A stretch of 64,000 nucleotides of DNA, from assembly GCA_016702415.1 (NCBI GenBank), contig JADJEA010000001.1, positions 911,001-975,000 on the forward strand, written 5' to 3'. Of the stretch, positions 1 to 8,617 are shown one piece after another. This stretch comes from Nostocoides sp. GTDB taxonomy: Bacteria; Actinomycetota; Actinomycetes; Actinomycetales; Dermatophilaceae. The position numbers and the translations under genes were made by a program. Every line of letters starts with the position of its first letter. Positions within the stretch are counted from its first letter, which is position 1. Below the pieces are notes generated by a model. That model was given only the letters and a program-made list of their open reading frames with translations. It was not told the origin of the DNA and did not search any database.

Positions 1-1159
1 CCGGCCCGACATCCTCGACCCCGCGCTGCTGCGCCCGGGACGCTTCGACCGGCAGATCGCCGTCGAGGCGCCCGACATGATCGGCCGGCACCGAATCCTC
101 GAGGTCCACGCCCAGGGCAAGCCCATGGCCCCGGGCGTCGACCTCCTCGCCGTGGCCCGGCGGACCCCGGGATTCACCGGCGCCGACCTCGCCAATGTCC
201 TCAACGAGGCCGCGCTGCTCACCGCCCGCGGCTCGGGGCACCTCATCACCGACCAGACCCTCGACGAGGCGATCGACCGGGTGATGGCCGGACCCCAGAA
301 GCGCACCCGCATCATGAGCGCCCAGGAGCGCAAGATCACGGCCTACCACGAGGGTGGGCACGCGCTCGTGGCGGCGGCGATGAACCACACCGACCCGGTC
401 AACAAGATCACGATCCTGCCGCGTGGCCGCGCCCTCGGCTACACCATGGTGCTGCCGAGCGACGACAAATACAGCACCACCCGCAACGAGATCCTCGACC
501 AGTTGGCCTATGCCCTCGGCGGGCGGGTCGCGGAGGAGATCATCTTCCACGACCCCACCACGGGTGCCGCCAACGACATCGAGAAGGCCACGGCGATGGC
601 CCGCAAGATGGTCACCGAATACGGCATGAGCGAGCGGGTCGGCGCGATCAAGCTCGGCCAGAGCCAGGGCGAGGTCTTCCTCGGCCGCGACTACGGCCAC
701 CAGCGTGACTACTCCGAGCACGTCGCCGGCATCGTCGATGAGGAGGTCCGTCGCCTGATCGAGTCCGCGCACGACGAGGCCTGGCACGCCCTCAACGACA
801 ACCGCGACGTCCTCGACCGCCTCGTTCTCGAACTCCTCGAGCGCGAAACCCTCGGGGCCAAGGACATCGCCGAGATCTTCCACGACGTCCGCAAGCGCCC
901 CGCCCGCCCGACCTGGCTGTCCTCGGAGCACCGCCTTCTTTCCGACAAGCCCCCGGTGTTGACGCCGGCCGAACGCGCCGCCCTCAACGGCTCGGGGGCG
1001 CCGGCCGGGGCCGTGCCCGCCCAGGGCGACCGGGCCACGGAACGCGCGATCGACCAGGCCGCGGCGGTGGGGGCATCGCCATACGCCCAGGACAAGCCGA
1101 TCACTCAGGTGATCGAGACCCCGGAAGGTGCCCCGGTCGACCCCGAGGGCCACGTCTGA
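1..1159 (+). CDS. ftsH: FtsH ATP-dependent zinc metalloprotease, 3' part
   Basis: Membrane-anchored AAA+ protease that degrades misfolded and regulatory membrane proteins. The gene enters from the left edge, with its frame open from base 2. The first residues read RPDILDPALLRPGRFDRQI, the end of the AAA module (second region of homology with its arginine fingers). The peptidase domain follows, with the zinc motif HEGGH (first His at 347-349), slightly unlike the usual HEAGH. The third zinc ligand region (DIEKAT) is also present. The C-terminal 80 or so residues are a low-complexity Ala/Pro/Gly tail, common in actinobacterial FtsH. It lies 29 bp before folE, the usual ftsH-folE order in Actinobacteria. 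The N-terminal membrane part and Walker A lie outside the window. Confidence 0.96.
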   Translation, partial: RPDILDPALLRPGRFDRQIAVEAPDMIGRHRILEVHAQGKPMAPGVDLLAVARRTPGFTGADLANVLNEAALLTARGSGHLITDQTLDEAIDRVMAGPQKRTRIMSAQERKITAYHEGGHALVAAAMNHTDPVNKITILPRGRALGYTMVLPSDDKYSTTRNEILDQLAYALGGRVAEEIIFHDPTTGAANDIEKATAMARKMVTEYGMSERVGAIKLGQSQGEVFLGRDYGHQRDYSEHVAGIVDEEVRRLIESAHDEAWHALNDNRDVLDRLVLELLERETLGAKDIAEIFHDVRKRPARPTWLSSEHRLLSDKPPVLTPAERAALNGSGAPAGAVPAQGDRATERAIDQAAAVGASPYAQDKPITQVIETPEGAPVDPEGHV

Positions 1160-1188
1160 GGTCAGCGCACGTCACCGAAGGAGTTGCC

Positions 1189-1785
1189 GTGTCCGAGTCC
1201 GCCCTGCCCGCGCTCGCCATCGACCAGCTGCGGATCGAGGCGGCCGTGCGGGAGATCCTCGCCGCGATCGGCGAGGACCCCGATCGTGACGGCCTGATCG
1301 ACACCCCGGCCCGCGTCGCGCGGGCGTATGCCGAGGCCTTCGCCGGCCTCCACGCCGACCCCGCCGATGTCCTCGCCAAGAAGTTCGATGTCGACCACCA
1401 GGAACTCGTCATCGTCCGCGACATCGCGATGTACAGCACCTGCGAGCACCACCTCCTCCCCTTCCACGGGGTCGCCCACATCGGCTACCTGCCGCGCGGC
1501 GGCAAGGTCACCGGGCTGTCCAAGCTCGCGCGCCTCGTCGACGTGTTCGCCCGCCGGCCGCAGGTCCAGGAGCGGATGACCGGTCAGATCGCCGACGCCC
1601 TCGTGGAACACCTCGGCGTCATGGGCGTCATCGTCGTCATCGAGGCGGAGCATCTGTGCATGTCGATGCGCGGTGTCCGCAAGCCCGGCGCCCGGACGAT
1701 CACCTCGGCCGTCCGCGGGACCCTCGCCAAGAACGCCACGACCAGGTCCGAGGCCATGTCGCTGCTGATCAGCGGTCACCGGTGA
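1189..1785 (+). CDS. folE: GTP cyclohydrolase I
   Basis: First step of tetrahydrofolate synthesis, converting GTP to 7,8-dihydroneopterin triphosphate in the cytoplasm. At 198 aa it has the normal family length. The zinc ligands are visible as C85 and H88 in the motif STCEHHLLPFHG and C157 in HLCMSMRG. The GLSKLARLVDVFARRPQVQE helix and the C-terminal RKPGARTITS segment are also conserved. The GTG start is supported by the ribosome binding site AAGGAG at about 1178-1183. Its stop overlaps the folP start (GTGA), so the folate genes are translationally coupled. Confidence 0.97.
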   Translation: MSESALPALAIDQLRIEAAVREILAAIGEDPDRDGLIDTPARVARAYAEAFAGLHADPADVLAKKFDVDHQELVIVRDIAMYSTCEHHLLPFHGVAHIGYLPRGGKVTGLSKLARLVDVFARRPQVQERMTGQIADALVEHLGVMGVIVVIEAEHLCMSMRGVRKPGARTITSAVRGTLAKNATTRSEAMSLLISGHR

Positions 1786-2597
1786 ACCTTCCGCTCATCA
1801 TGGGCGTCGTCAATGTGACGCCCGATTCCTTCTCCGACGGCGGCCGCTGGTTGGAGGCGGACGCCGCGGTCGACCACGGGCTCTCCCTCCGGGACGCCGG
1901 GGCGGCCCTGGTCGATGTCGGTGGGGAGTCGACCCGGCCCGGGGCGGCCCGCCCGACGCTGGAGGCGGAGCTCGCCCGCGTCGTCCCGGTCGTCCGGGGT
2001 CTCGCGGCGGCAGGCCTGACCGTCTCGGTCGACACCATGCGCGCCGCGGTCGCCGAGGCCGCGCTGGCGGCGGGGGCGACGCTGGTCAACGACGTCTCCG
2101 GGGGCCTGGCCGACCCGGCGATGGCCGAGGTCGTCGCCGCGGCCGGGGTCGAGATGATCGCCATGCACTGGCGTGGCCACTCCGCCGACATGCAGTCCCG
2201 TGCGCACTACGACGACGTCGTCGTGGACGTATGCCGAGAACTCGCCGCCCGCGTCGACGCCCTCACCGCCGCGGGTATCCCGCCCGAGCGGATCCTCCTC
2301 GATCCCGGGCTCGGCTTCGCCAAGACTCCGGAGCACAACTGGGCCCTGCTGCGCCGACTCGAGGAGATCGCCGCGCTCGGGCACCGGGTCGTCGTCGGGA
2401 CCTCGCGCAAGCGCTTCCTCGGTGTCGTGGGCCGCCTGCCCGGTCACGAGCGGGCCGTCCAGGACCGCGACGTGGCCACCGCGGTGACCAGCGCGTATGC
2501 CGCGTCCGCCCCCGTCTGGGCGGTCCGGGTCCACGACGTGGTCGCCACCCGCGATGCCTTCGACGTCGTCGCGGCGATGGGAGGTGGTTTCGCATGA
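1782..2597 (+). CDS. folP: Dihydropteroate synthase
   Basis: Condenses 6-hydroxymethyl-dihydropterin diphosphate with p-aminobenzoate to dihydropteroate; target of sulfonamides. About 271 aa. Signature motifs in order: GVVNVTPDSFSDGG near the N-terminus, VDVGGESTRPGA, SVDTMRAAVAEAAL, NDVSGG, ILLDPGLGFAKT and VVVGTSRKRFLG. I chose the GTG at 1782 because it gives the GTGA overlap with folE and the usual short N-terminus. The same frame stays open further upstream inside folE, but that part is a shadow. ATG 1800 is a less likely start. It overlaps the next gene by ATGA. Confidence 0.96.
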   Translation: MNLPLIMGVVNVTPDSFSDGGRWLEADAAVDHGLSLRDAGAALVDVGGESTRPGAARPTLEAELARVVPVVRGLAAAGLTVSVDTMRAAVAEAALAAGATLVNDVSGGLADPAMAEVVAAAGVEMIAMHWRGHSADMQSRAHYDDVVVDVCRELAARVDALTAAGIPPERILLDPGLGFAKTPEHNWALLRRLEEIAALGHRVVVGTSRKRFLGVVGRLPGHERAVQDRDVATAVTSAYAASAPVWAVRVHDVVATRDAFDVVAAMGGGFA

Positions 2598-3478
2598 CCG
2601 ATGTCGTCCGGCTGACCGGGCTGCGCGCGACCGGATTCCACGGGGTCTTCGCGCAGGAAAAGCGGGAGGGGCAGGAATTCGTCGTCGACGTGGTCCTCGA
2701 GGGCGACCTGTCCGTCGCCGGACGCAGCGACCGGCTCGAGGACACGGTCAACTACGCCGTCGTCGCCGATCTCGCCCACGACCGCATCACCGGCCCCTCC
2801 TTCGACCTCATCGAAGCCCTCGCCGAGGCCATCGCCGGCGACTGCCTGAGTCTGGACCGGGTCGCCTCCGTCGAGGTCACGGTCGCCAAACCGGCCGCGC
2901 CGATCCCCCACTCCTTCGCCGACGTCAGCGTCACGATCCGGCGCCGGCACCCGGCGCCGGTCGTCATCGCCCTCGGGGGCAACCTCGGCGACCGGGCGGC
3001 GACCCTGCGGGCCGCCGTCGCCGACCTTCGCGCCCTCCCCGGGGTGCGCGTGACCGCGGTCTCCCCGCTGGTGGAGACCGATCCGGTCGGCGGCCCCGAG
3101 CAGGCCGACTATCTCAACGCCGTCGTCCTCGCCGAGTCCACGCTCGATCCCGCGGCGCTGCTGGCCCGGTTGCACCGGATCGAGGCCAGCCACGGACGCG
3201 TGCGGAGCGTGCGCTGGGGCGAGCGAACCCTCGACCTCGACCTCATCCAGTACGGCACGCCCGGACATTTCGATGAGGTCCGCAGCGACGATCCCGAGGT
3301 GACCCTGCCGCACCCGCGGGCGGCAGCGCGTCCCTTCGTCCTCCACCCGTGGCGGTTGGTCGATCCCGGGGCGGTCTTGCGAGTGGGGGAGCAGGTGGTG
3401 GGGGTGGATCGGCATACCGACGGATTGGACCTGTCCGGGGTTCGCCCCGGACCCCAATGGCCGGGAGGTGCCCCGTGA
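2594..3478 (+). CDS. folBK: Fused dihydroneopterin aldolase / HPPK
   Basis: One 294-aa reading frame carries two consecutive folate enzymes. Residues 1 to about 118 are FolB (dihydroneopterin aldolase; TGLRATGFHGVFAQEKREGQ, a TVNY motif and the C-terminal VTVAKPAAPI segment). From about residue 124, FolK (6-hydroxymethyl-dihydropterin pyrophosphokinase) begins with VVIALGGNLGDRAATL, followed by RWGERTLDLDLI and LPHPRAAARPFVLHPW. The linker is only a few residues (RRRHPAP), and no stop or likely internal start separates the halves. ATG 2594 overlaps the folP stop. The fusion would couple two steps that flank dihydropteroate formation. FolB/FolK fusions are known elsewhere, so this is uncommon but not new. 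Confidence 0.93.
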   Translation: MTDVVRLTGLRATGFHGVFAQEKREGQEFVVDVVLEGDLSVAGRSDRLEDTVNYAVVADLAHDRITGPSFDLIEALAEAIAGDCLSLDRVASVEVTVAKPAAPIPHSFADVSVTIRRRHPAPVVIALGGNLGDRAATLRAAVADLRALPGVRVTAVSPLVETDPVGGPEQADYLNAVVLAESTLDPAALLARLHRIEASHGRVRSVRWGERTLDLDLIQYGTPGHFDEVRSDDPEVTLPHPRAAARPFVLHPWRLVDPGAVLRVGEQVVGVDRHTDGLDLSGVRPGPQWPGGAP

Positions 3479-3960
3479 GGCTGGGGGAGCGCGGCCTTGG
3501 TTGGCGGGTGCCGGTGCTGGTGGGGCTTTTCGTCGCCCTGCTCAGCGCCCTGCTGACGAAGCGCTGGATCGACGCGGGCAACTTCCCGGCCCCGGTTCCG
3601 TGGGTGACGATCGTCCTGCTCGCCCTGATCGGGGCCCTGGTGCTGTGGTCGGGCAGCCAGGTCCGGGCGTACCTGCGCGGCACCAAGGCCGACCTCAGCC
3701 CGATCCGGGCCGCGCGCACCCTCGCCCTGGCGCAGGCGGCGTCGCTGACCGGGGCCGCGATCGGCGGCTTCTATGCCGGGCAGGTCCTGGCCCTCGTGCC
3801 CGATCGCGATCTCCAGGCGGTCCAGGGGCTGTTCTGGCGGTTCGCGATCGGCCTGGCCGCGAGCCTGGCCCTCGTCGTCTGCGGGATGATCGCCCAGGGT
3901 TGGTGCCGCATACCACCCAGTGACGGCGCCGGGTACGACTCCAACGGGCACGACCGCTGA
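3475..3960 (+). CDS. DUF3180 membrane protein
   Basis: 161-aa integral membrane protein of unknown function. Four hydrophobic segments are visible at about residues 10-27, 38-57, 80-102 and 118-140, with a polar, Ser/Gly-rich C-terminus. The GTG start overlaps the folB-folK stop (GTGA) and has GGGAGG about 7 nt upstream. DUF3180 genes directly after folK are a recurring actinobacterial arrangement, and that is the main support for the family name. Its role in folate metabolism, if any, is not known. It is the last gene of the ftsH/folate run; the next gene is convergent. Confidence 0.85.
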   Translation: MRLGERGLGWRVPVLVGLFVALLSALLTKRWIDAGNFPAPVPWVTIVLLALIGALVLWSGSQVRAYLRGTKADLSPIRAARTLALAQAASLTGAAIGGFYAGQVLALVPDRDLQAVQGLFWRFAIGLAASLALVVCGMIAQGWCRIPPSDGAGYDSNGHDR

Positions 3961-3964
3961 CTCC

Positions 3965-3982
3965 CGGGCCCTGATCGGCCCG
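3965..3982. terminator. Short hairpin between convergent genes
   Basis: CGGGCC (3965-3970) and GGCCCG (3977-3982) form a 6-bp all-GC stem with a 6-nt loop in the 47-bp gap between the folate operon and the convergent nuoD gene. There is no U tract. Position supports a terminator role, but the stem is short. Confidence 0.3.
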
Positions 3983-4007
3983 CTCGGTTACGGGCGCGCT
4001 ATCGAAC

Positions 4008-5180
4008 TCACTTGTCGACATCTCCCACGACGAAGAACATCGACCCCAGGATCGAGACCATGTCGGCGACCAGACAGCCGGGCAGCATCTCCCGCAGCAC
4101 GGCGACATTGTTGAACGACGCCGACCGCAGCTTGAGCCGGTGCGGGGTCTTCTCGCCGCGCGAGACGAGGTGATATCCGTTGAATCCCAACGGATTCTCG
4201 GTCGCGGTGTAGAGCTCGCCCTCGGGCACCTTCAGGACCTTCGGCAGCTTGACATTGACGGGGCCGGGCGGGAGGCTGCGCAGCCGATCCAGACACGCCT
4301 CGGCCAGATCGAGCGCGACATGCGTCTGCTCCAGCAGGACCTCCAGCCGGGCGAGGCAATCCCCGGTCTGGAGCAACGGAACCCGACCGGGGCCGCCGGG
4401 CGCGAAGAGCTCGGCATACGCGAGATAGGGGGCGTCCCGGCGCAGGTCGACGTCGACACCGGAAGCGCGCGCGATGGCCCCGGACACGCCGTACGCTCGG
4501 ACCGTCGGCGCCGTCAGGACACCCACACCTCGGGTGCGGGCGAGCAGGATTTCGTTGCCGACCAGGAGGGACTCGATGTCCGGCATCCGGCGGCGCACCC
4601 CGGTCAGCGCCGCGGCAACGCGGTCGAGCCAGCCGAGCGGCAGGTCCTCCTTGAGGCCGCCGACCCGGTTGAACATATAGTGCAGCCGCCCGCCGGAGGC
4701 CTCCTCCAGCACTGCCTGGATCTCCTCGCGCTCCCGGAAGGCATAGAAGACGGGCGTGATTGCACCGAGCTCGAGCGGATAGCTGCCCAGGAACATCAGA
4801 TGGGAGAGCACCCGGTTGAGCTCCGCGAGCAGCATCCGGGCCCACACGGCGCGGACCGGGACCTCCATCCCGAGCATCGCCTCGACCCCGAGGACGACGC
4901 CGAGCTCGTTGCCGAACGCCGACAGCCAGTCGTGCCGGTTGGCCAGGACGACGATCTGGCGGTAGTCGCGGACTTCGAACAGCTTCTCGGCGCCGCGGTG
5001 CATATAGCCGATGACCGGGTCGGCGCTGACGATCCGCTCGCCGTCCAGGACGATCCGCAGCCGCAGGACTCCGTGCGTGGCGGGATGCTGCGGACCGATG
5101 TTGAGGGTCATGTCGGCGGTCGCGAGCCCGCCCGCCCCCACACCCACCGTCACCGGGTCCGAGGCGGTGGGCGTGCTCAC
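4008..5180 (-). CDS. nuoD: NADH-quinone oxidoreductase subunit D, isolated copy
   Basis: 390-aa homologue of the 49-kDa subunit of respiratory complex I. Visible hallmarks in order: LNIGPQHPATHGVLR near the N-terminus, GYMHRGAEKLFE, LLAELNRVLSHLMFLG, the RTRGVGVL and RASGVD segments, GEKTPHRLKLR and the C-terminal VSILGSMFFVVGDVDK. GTG 5180 was chosen because the family core begins about 24 residues later; the frame remains open upstream without homology. No other nuo gene is nearby, so it is an orphan copy. An extra nuoD in this neighbourhood is also known from Streptomyces, as I recall it. It may be a complex I-related paralogue rather than a subunit of the main enzyme. Confidence 0.88.
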   Translation of the reverse strand: MSTPTASDPVTVGVGAGGLATADMTLNIGPQHPATHGVLRLRIVLDGERIVSADPVIGYMHRGAEKLFEVRDYRQIVVLANRHDWLSAFGNELGVVLGVEAMLGMEVPVRAVWARMLLAELNRVLSHLMFLGSYPLELGAITPVFYAFREREEIQAVLEEASGGRLHYMFNRVGGLKEDLPLGWLDRVAAALTGVRRRMPDIESLLVGNEILLARTRGVGVLTAPTVRAYGVSGAIARASGVDVDLRRDAPYLAYAELFAPGGPGRVPLLQTGDCLARLEVLLEQTHVALDLAEACLDRLRSLPPGPVNVKLPKVLKVPEGELYTATENPLGFNGYHLVSRGEKTPHRLKLRSASFNNVAVLREMLPGCLVADMVSILGSMFFVVGDVDK

Positions 5181-5312
5181 CCTCGACACTCTAGAGCCCG
5201 GGCCGCGGACGGTGCCCGACGTGGGCGCCCCAAGTCCGGCGAGGCGGGCCGCGGGAGGTGGGCTGTGGACGGGGGCTCGACGCCGACCCGGCCGATCGGC
5301 GAGGCTGACGCC

Positions 5313-6494
5313 GTGCCCGAGCTGCTCGACTTCACCGATCCCGCCTTCCGTGCCGATCCGTATGCCGCGTTCGCCGCCCAGCGCGCCGCGGCCCCGCTGG
5401 CCTGGCACGAGGGGTTGCAGGCCTATGTCGCCACGTCCCATGCGGCGGCCTGTGCCGTGCTACGGGAACGTCGCCTCGGGCGCATCTTCGCTCCGCGGCA
5501 ACCGGATTCGGACTGGGAGACGTTCAACTGGCTGCACGCGGACTCGATCCTCGACTCCGAGCCGCCCAAGCACACCCGGTTGCGGCGGCTGGTCGCCGGT
5601 GCCTTCGGGCGTGGGCACGTCCAGCGCCTCGCCCCGCGGATCGAAGCCCTGGCGACGGGCCTCCTCGACGACGCGCTCGCGTCGGGACCCGAGTTCGACG
5701 TCATCGCGGCGTATGCCGAACCCCTCCCCGTCCTCGTTATCGCCGAACTCCTCGGCTTCCCCGACGTCGACCGGCACCTACTGCGGCCGTGGAGCCAGGC
5801 GATCGTCAAGATGTACGAGGTCGACCGCACCCCGGCCCAGGAGGAGGAGGCGCGGGCAGCGTGCCGGGAGTTCGCGGCATACGTCTCGGGGTTGGCCGCG
5901 CGCCGGGCCGGCTCGCCGGGTGAGGATCTCTTGACCGATCTGGTCCAGATCCGGGACGGCAGCGACCGGCTGTCGGAGCGCGAACTCATCGCCACGGCCG
6001 TCCTGCTGCTCAATGCGGGGCACGAGGCGAGTGTCAACGGGTTCGGCAACGGGCTCCACTCATGGCTCGCCGCGGGCAAGCCGGCGATCGATCCGGGCGA
6101 TCCGGTCGCCGTGGAGCGAATCGTCGAGGAGTTCCTCCGGCACGACTGCCCGCTTCAGCTGTTCGAGCGGACCGCGACCGCCGACGTCGACCTGCTCGGA
6201 GTGCCGATCGCCAAGGGGCAGAAAGCGATCGCGCTCCTGGGTGCGGCGAACCGGGACCCGGCCGTCTTCCCCGAGCCGGACCATTTCGACCCCGCCCGCG
6301 ACCCGAACGAGCACATCGCCTTCGGCCTGGGCATCCACTTCTGCATCGGCGCTCCGCTGGCCCGGCTCGAGATGCAGATCGCCACCCGGCTCCTGCTCGC
6401 CCGCGCCCCCGCGCTCGCCCTGGTCACGGCGGAGCGTCGGCCGACCTTCGTGCTGCGGGGCTTCGAGCGACTGATCGTCTCCGCTCGCCCCTGA
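5313..6494 (+). CDS. Cytochrome P450
   Basis: 393-aa soluble bacterial class I cytochrome P450 monooxygenase. The haem-binding loop FGLGIHFCIG carries the axial cysteine at about residue 344. The I-helix oxygen-activation motif reads NAGHEASVNG, and the K-helix ExxR is in EEFLRH. I placed the start at GTG 5313 because it gives the normal short N-terminus (MPELLDFTDPAFRADPYAAF); the frame runs open far upstream over nuoD as a shadow. It is divergent from nuoD across 132 bp and convergent with the next gene. No ferredoxin or ferredoxin reductase is adjacent, so its electron donor and substrate cannot be inferred. The nearest relatives seem to be the CYP107-like hydroxylases, but the subfamily is a guess. 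Confidence 0.95.
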   Translation: MPELLDFTDPAFRADPYAAFAAQRAAAPLAWHEGLQAYVATSHAAACAVLRERRLGRIFAPRQPDSDWETFNWLHADSILDSEPPKHTRLRRLVAGAFGRGHVQRLAPRIEALATGLLDDALASGPEFDVIAAYAEPLPVLVIAELLGFPDVDRHLLRPWSQAIVKMYEVDRTPAQEEEARAACREFAAYVSGLAARRAGSPGEDLLTDLVQIRDGSDRLSERELIATAVLLLNAGHEASVNGFGNGLHSWLAAGKPAIDPGDPVAVERIVEEFLRHDCPLQLFERTATADVDLLGVPIAKGQKAIALLGAANRDPAVFPEPDHFDPARDPNEHIAFGLGIHFCIGAPLARLEMQIATRLLLARAPALALVTAERRPTFVLRGFERLIVSARP

Positions 6495-6533
6495 CGGGGC
6501 CGCCGCGGGCGCTCGTGCGGAGGCCGGTCGGGT

Positions 6534-7619
6534 TCACCCGACCCGGGTGATCGCCCACCAGAAGTCGCCGAGTCCCGCTCCCGTCAACTCCGCCACCGCC
6601 GAATCCCGGTGCCGGGCAGCGAGATACCCGATCGGGTCGCGCCGCGCCAGGTCGTATGCCGACCGCTCACCCCCCGCACCCGCCGCCCCGACCCCGGCCC
6701 CACCGGTCCGGATACCCAGCTGCGCCAATGCATCCCGCTGTCGCACCAGGCGGTCGTGGGGAAGGGAGTCGACCGCGACATGCGCGGTCAGATCGCACGA
6801 CCCGTCGGGGACCGGGCGGACCTGACGCCCCGAGCGGTAGCCGACGAGGGTGCCGTCGGCCGGTCGTTCCGCGACGACATGGCCGTAGTCGATCGCCACG
6901 ACGAGCCCCGAATGCACCTGTCCGAGAAGTGATCCGAGCGCCTCGTCGCGCGCCCGCCCGATCTCCACCCGCTCCCCCCGCGGCCACCACCGTCCGGCCC
7001 AGTCCAGGTCGACCCCCCGGATCGACGGGCCCAGGCTCTCGGTGCCGGCGTGATCGACGTGCACCTCCCGCAAGACGCCCCGACGGTCGCGTTGCGCGAT
7101 GACGCAGGGCACCACGTCGAGCCACTCGTTGGCGATGACGAGGACCGGCCCGAGGTCACGCAGCCCAGGCGTCCGTGCCCCACCGGGGACGACGCGCCAC
7201 TCCACGGCCGCCACCGCCCTGGCGGGCTCGGCGACCTCGACCCCGACCAGGCGCCATACCTCACCCGACCCACCCGCCCCATCGGGCCCGGGCCCACCCG
7301 CGCCCGTCCCGGGCGCGCCCGGCTCGGGCCCGGTCCAACCCGCGACCGGCTCGAACCCCCACGCGCCAGGCCCGCCAGGCCCGCCAGGCCCGGCCACGAT
7401 CCGGGCAATCGCCGCGAGCAACTCCCCGCGGCCGGCCCCGAGATCCACGATCGTCGTCAGCCCTTCCCGCCGGGCCAGCGCAACCACCGCCTCGGCGAAC
7501 ACCGCGCCCGCCGGGCCGTGACAGGACGTCGCGAAGTGCCCAGCCGGCCCCTCGGGGCGGCGATAGAAGCCGGTCTCGGCGTACAACGCCTCGTCCCACG
7601 CCTGCACCCACGGCCGCAC
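6534..7619 (-). CDS. MidA-family SAM-dependent methyltransferase
   Basis: Putative protein arginine methyltransferase of the MidA/NDUFAF7 type (DUF185); the eukaryotic member methylates a complex I subunit. The N-terminal ALYAETGFYRRPEGPAGHF and SCHGPAGAVFAEAV segments and the SAM motif TIVDLGAGRGELLAAIAR identify it. VIANEWLDVVPC and DYGHV are also typical. A Gly/Pro/Ala-rich low-complexity stretch (about 7250-7395) interrupts the fold after motif I. GTG 7619 gives about 361 aa starting just before the conserved core; an ATG at 7670 in the same frame is an alternative. It is interesting that it sits near nuoD, the complex I subunit family that NDUFAF7 modifies, but a link is inference. Confidence 0.8.
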   Translation of the reverse strand: MRPWVQAWDEALYAETGFYRRPEGPAGHFATSCHGPAGAVFAEAVVALARREGLTTIVDLGAGRGELLAAIARIVAGPGGPGGPGAWGFEPVAGWTGPEPGAPGTGAGGPGPDGAGGSGEVWRLVGVEVAEPARAVAAVEWRVVPGGARTPGLRDLGPVLVIANEWLDVVPCVIAQRDRRGVLREVHVDHAGTESLGPSIRGVDLDWAGRWWPRGERVEIGRARDEALGSLLGQVHSGLVVAIDYGHVVAERPADGTLVGYRSGRQVRPVPDGSCDLTAHVAVDSLPHDRLVRQRDALAQLGIRTGGAGVGAAGAGGERSAYDLARRDPIGYLAARHRDSAVAELTGAGLGDFWWAITRVG

Positions 7620-7714
7620 AGCAGCGCAACCTACCCCCAGCCGACCCACGTCAGCGCACCACCCGGACAACCCCGGGACCGGTCCGCCGGCATCCGCGGT
7701 GGCAGACTGGCCCG

Positions 7715-8617
7715 GTGACGCCGCCCCCCCTGCTGCCGCCGGGACGGCTGCGTATCGGCATCGTCGGGGTCGGCAAGGTCGGTGCCGTCCTCGGTGCGGC
7801 CCTCGCGCGAACCGGCCACCTCATCGTGGCCGCGAGCGCGGTCAGCGAGCAGTCGCTCGCGCGGGCCGCGGCGCTGCTGCCCGACACTCCCATCGCCGCA
7901 CCCGACGATGTCGTCGCCGCGAGCGACCTGGTCGTCCTCGCCGTGCCCGACGACGCCCTGTCCCCGCTCGTCGCCGGCCTGGCGACCACGGGGGGATGGC
8001 GCGCGGGCCAACTGGCGCTGCATACCTCGGGCCGATCCGGCCTGGCCCCCCTGGCCCCGGCGATCGACCAGGGCGTCGGCGGTATGGCGATCCACCCCGC
8101 GATGTCCTTCACCGGCACCGAGATGGACCTCCAGCGGCTGCGTGACTGCTGTTTCGGCGTCACCGCGCCGCCGGATCTCGTCGCCGTGGCGCAGGCCCTC
8201 GTCGTGGAGATGGGCGGGGAGCCTGTCCTCATCGACGAGTTCGACCGGGTCCGCTATCACCTCGGGCTCGTCCACGGCTCGAACTACTGCATCACCCTCG
8301 TTGCCCAGGCCATGGAGATCCTCCGCGGCGCGGGGGTGGGGGACCCCGGCCGGGTCCTTCGGCCGCTGATGAATGCCGCGCTCGACAACGCCCTTCGGGC
8401 GGGTGACGCCGCTCTCACCGGGCCGGTCGCTCGCGGTGACGCCGGTACCGTTGCCGAGCACTTCCACGTGCTCCGCGACGAGGAGCCGGACGTGCAGCAG
8501 GTTTATCGCGTCCTGGCGGCCGCGACGCTCGCGCGCGCACGCCGCCAGGGCCGCCTCGGTGCCGTCGCCGCCGGGGCGCTCGCCGACGTACTCGCCGATC
8601 AGGAGGATCCGACGTGA
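7715..8617 (+). CDS. Rossmann-like, DUF2520 domain protein
   Basis: 300-aa predicted NAD(P)-binding oxidoreductase of unknown substrate. The N-terminal Rossmann motif is IGIVGVGKVGAVLGAAL; the strand-end segment VVLAVPDDAL and the C-terminal helical DUF2520 domain (HLGLVHGSNYCITLVAQAME) follow. The overall architecture resembles 6-phosphogluconate and ketopantoate reductase folds. It immediately precedes panC with a 4-nt overlap. This suggests a pantothenate-related reductase role (ketopantoate reductase is not otherwise seen here), but that is inference. The GTG start has a weak -10-like CAGACT at 7703-7708, six nt before it, which is compatible with a leaderless transcript. Confidence 0.85.
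   Translation: MTPPPLLPPGRLRIGIVGVGKVGAVLGAALARTGHLIVAASAVSEQSLARAAALLPDTPIAAPDDVVAASDLVVLAVPDDALSPLVAGLATTGGWRAGQLALHTSGRSGLAPLAPAIDQGVGGMAIHPAMSFTGTEMDLQRLRDCCFGVTAPPDLVAVAQALVVEMGGEPVLIDEFDRVRYHLGLVHGSNYCITLVAQAMEILRGAGVGDPGRVLRPLMNAALDNALRAGDAALTGPVARGDAGTVAEHFHVLRDEEPDVQQVYRVLAAATLARARRQGRLGAVAAGALADVLADQEDPT

Noticed and set aside
4140..5312. Upstream extension of the P450 frame over nuoD
   Set aside because: The extension is a reverse-strand shadow of nuoD, and P450 homology begins just after GTG 5313.
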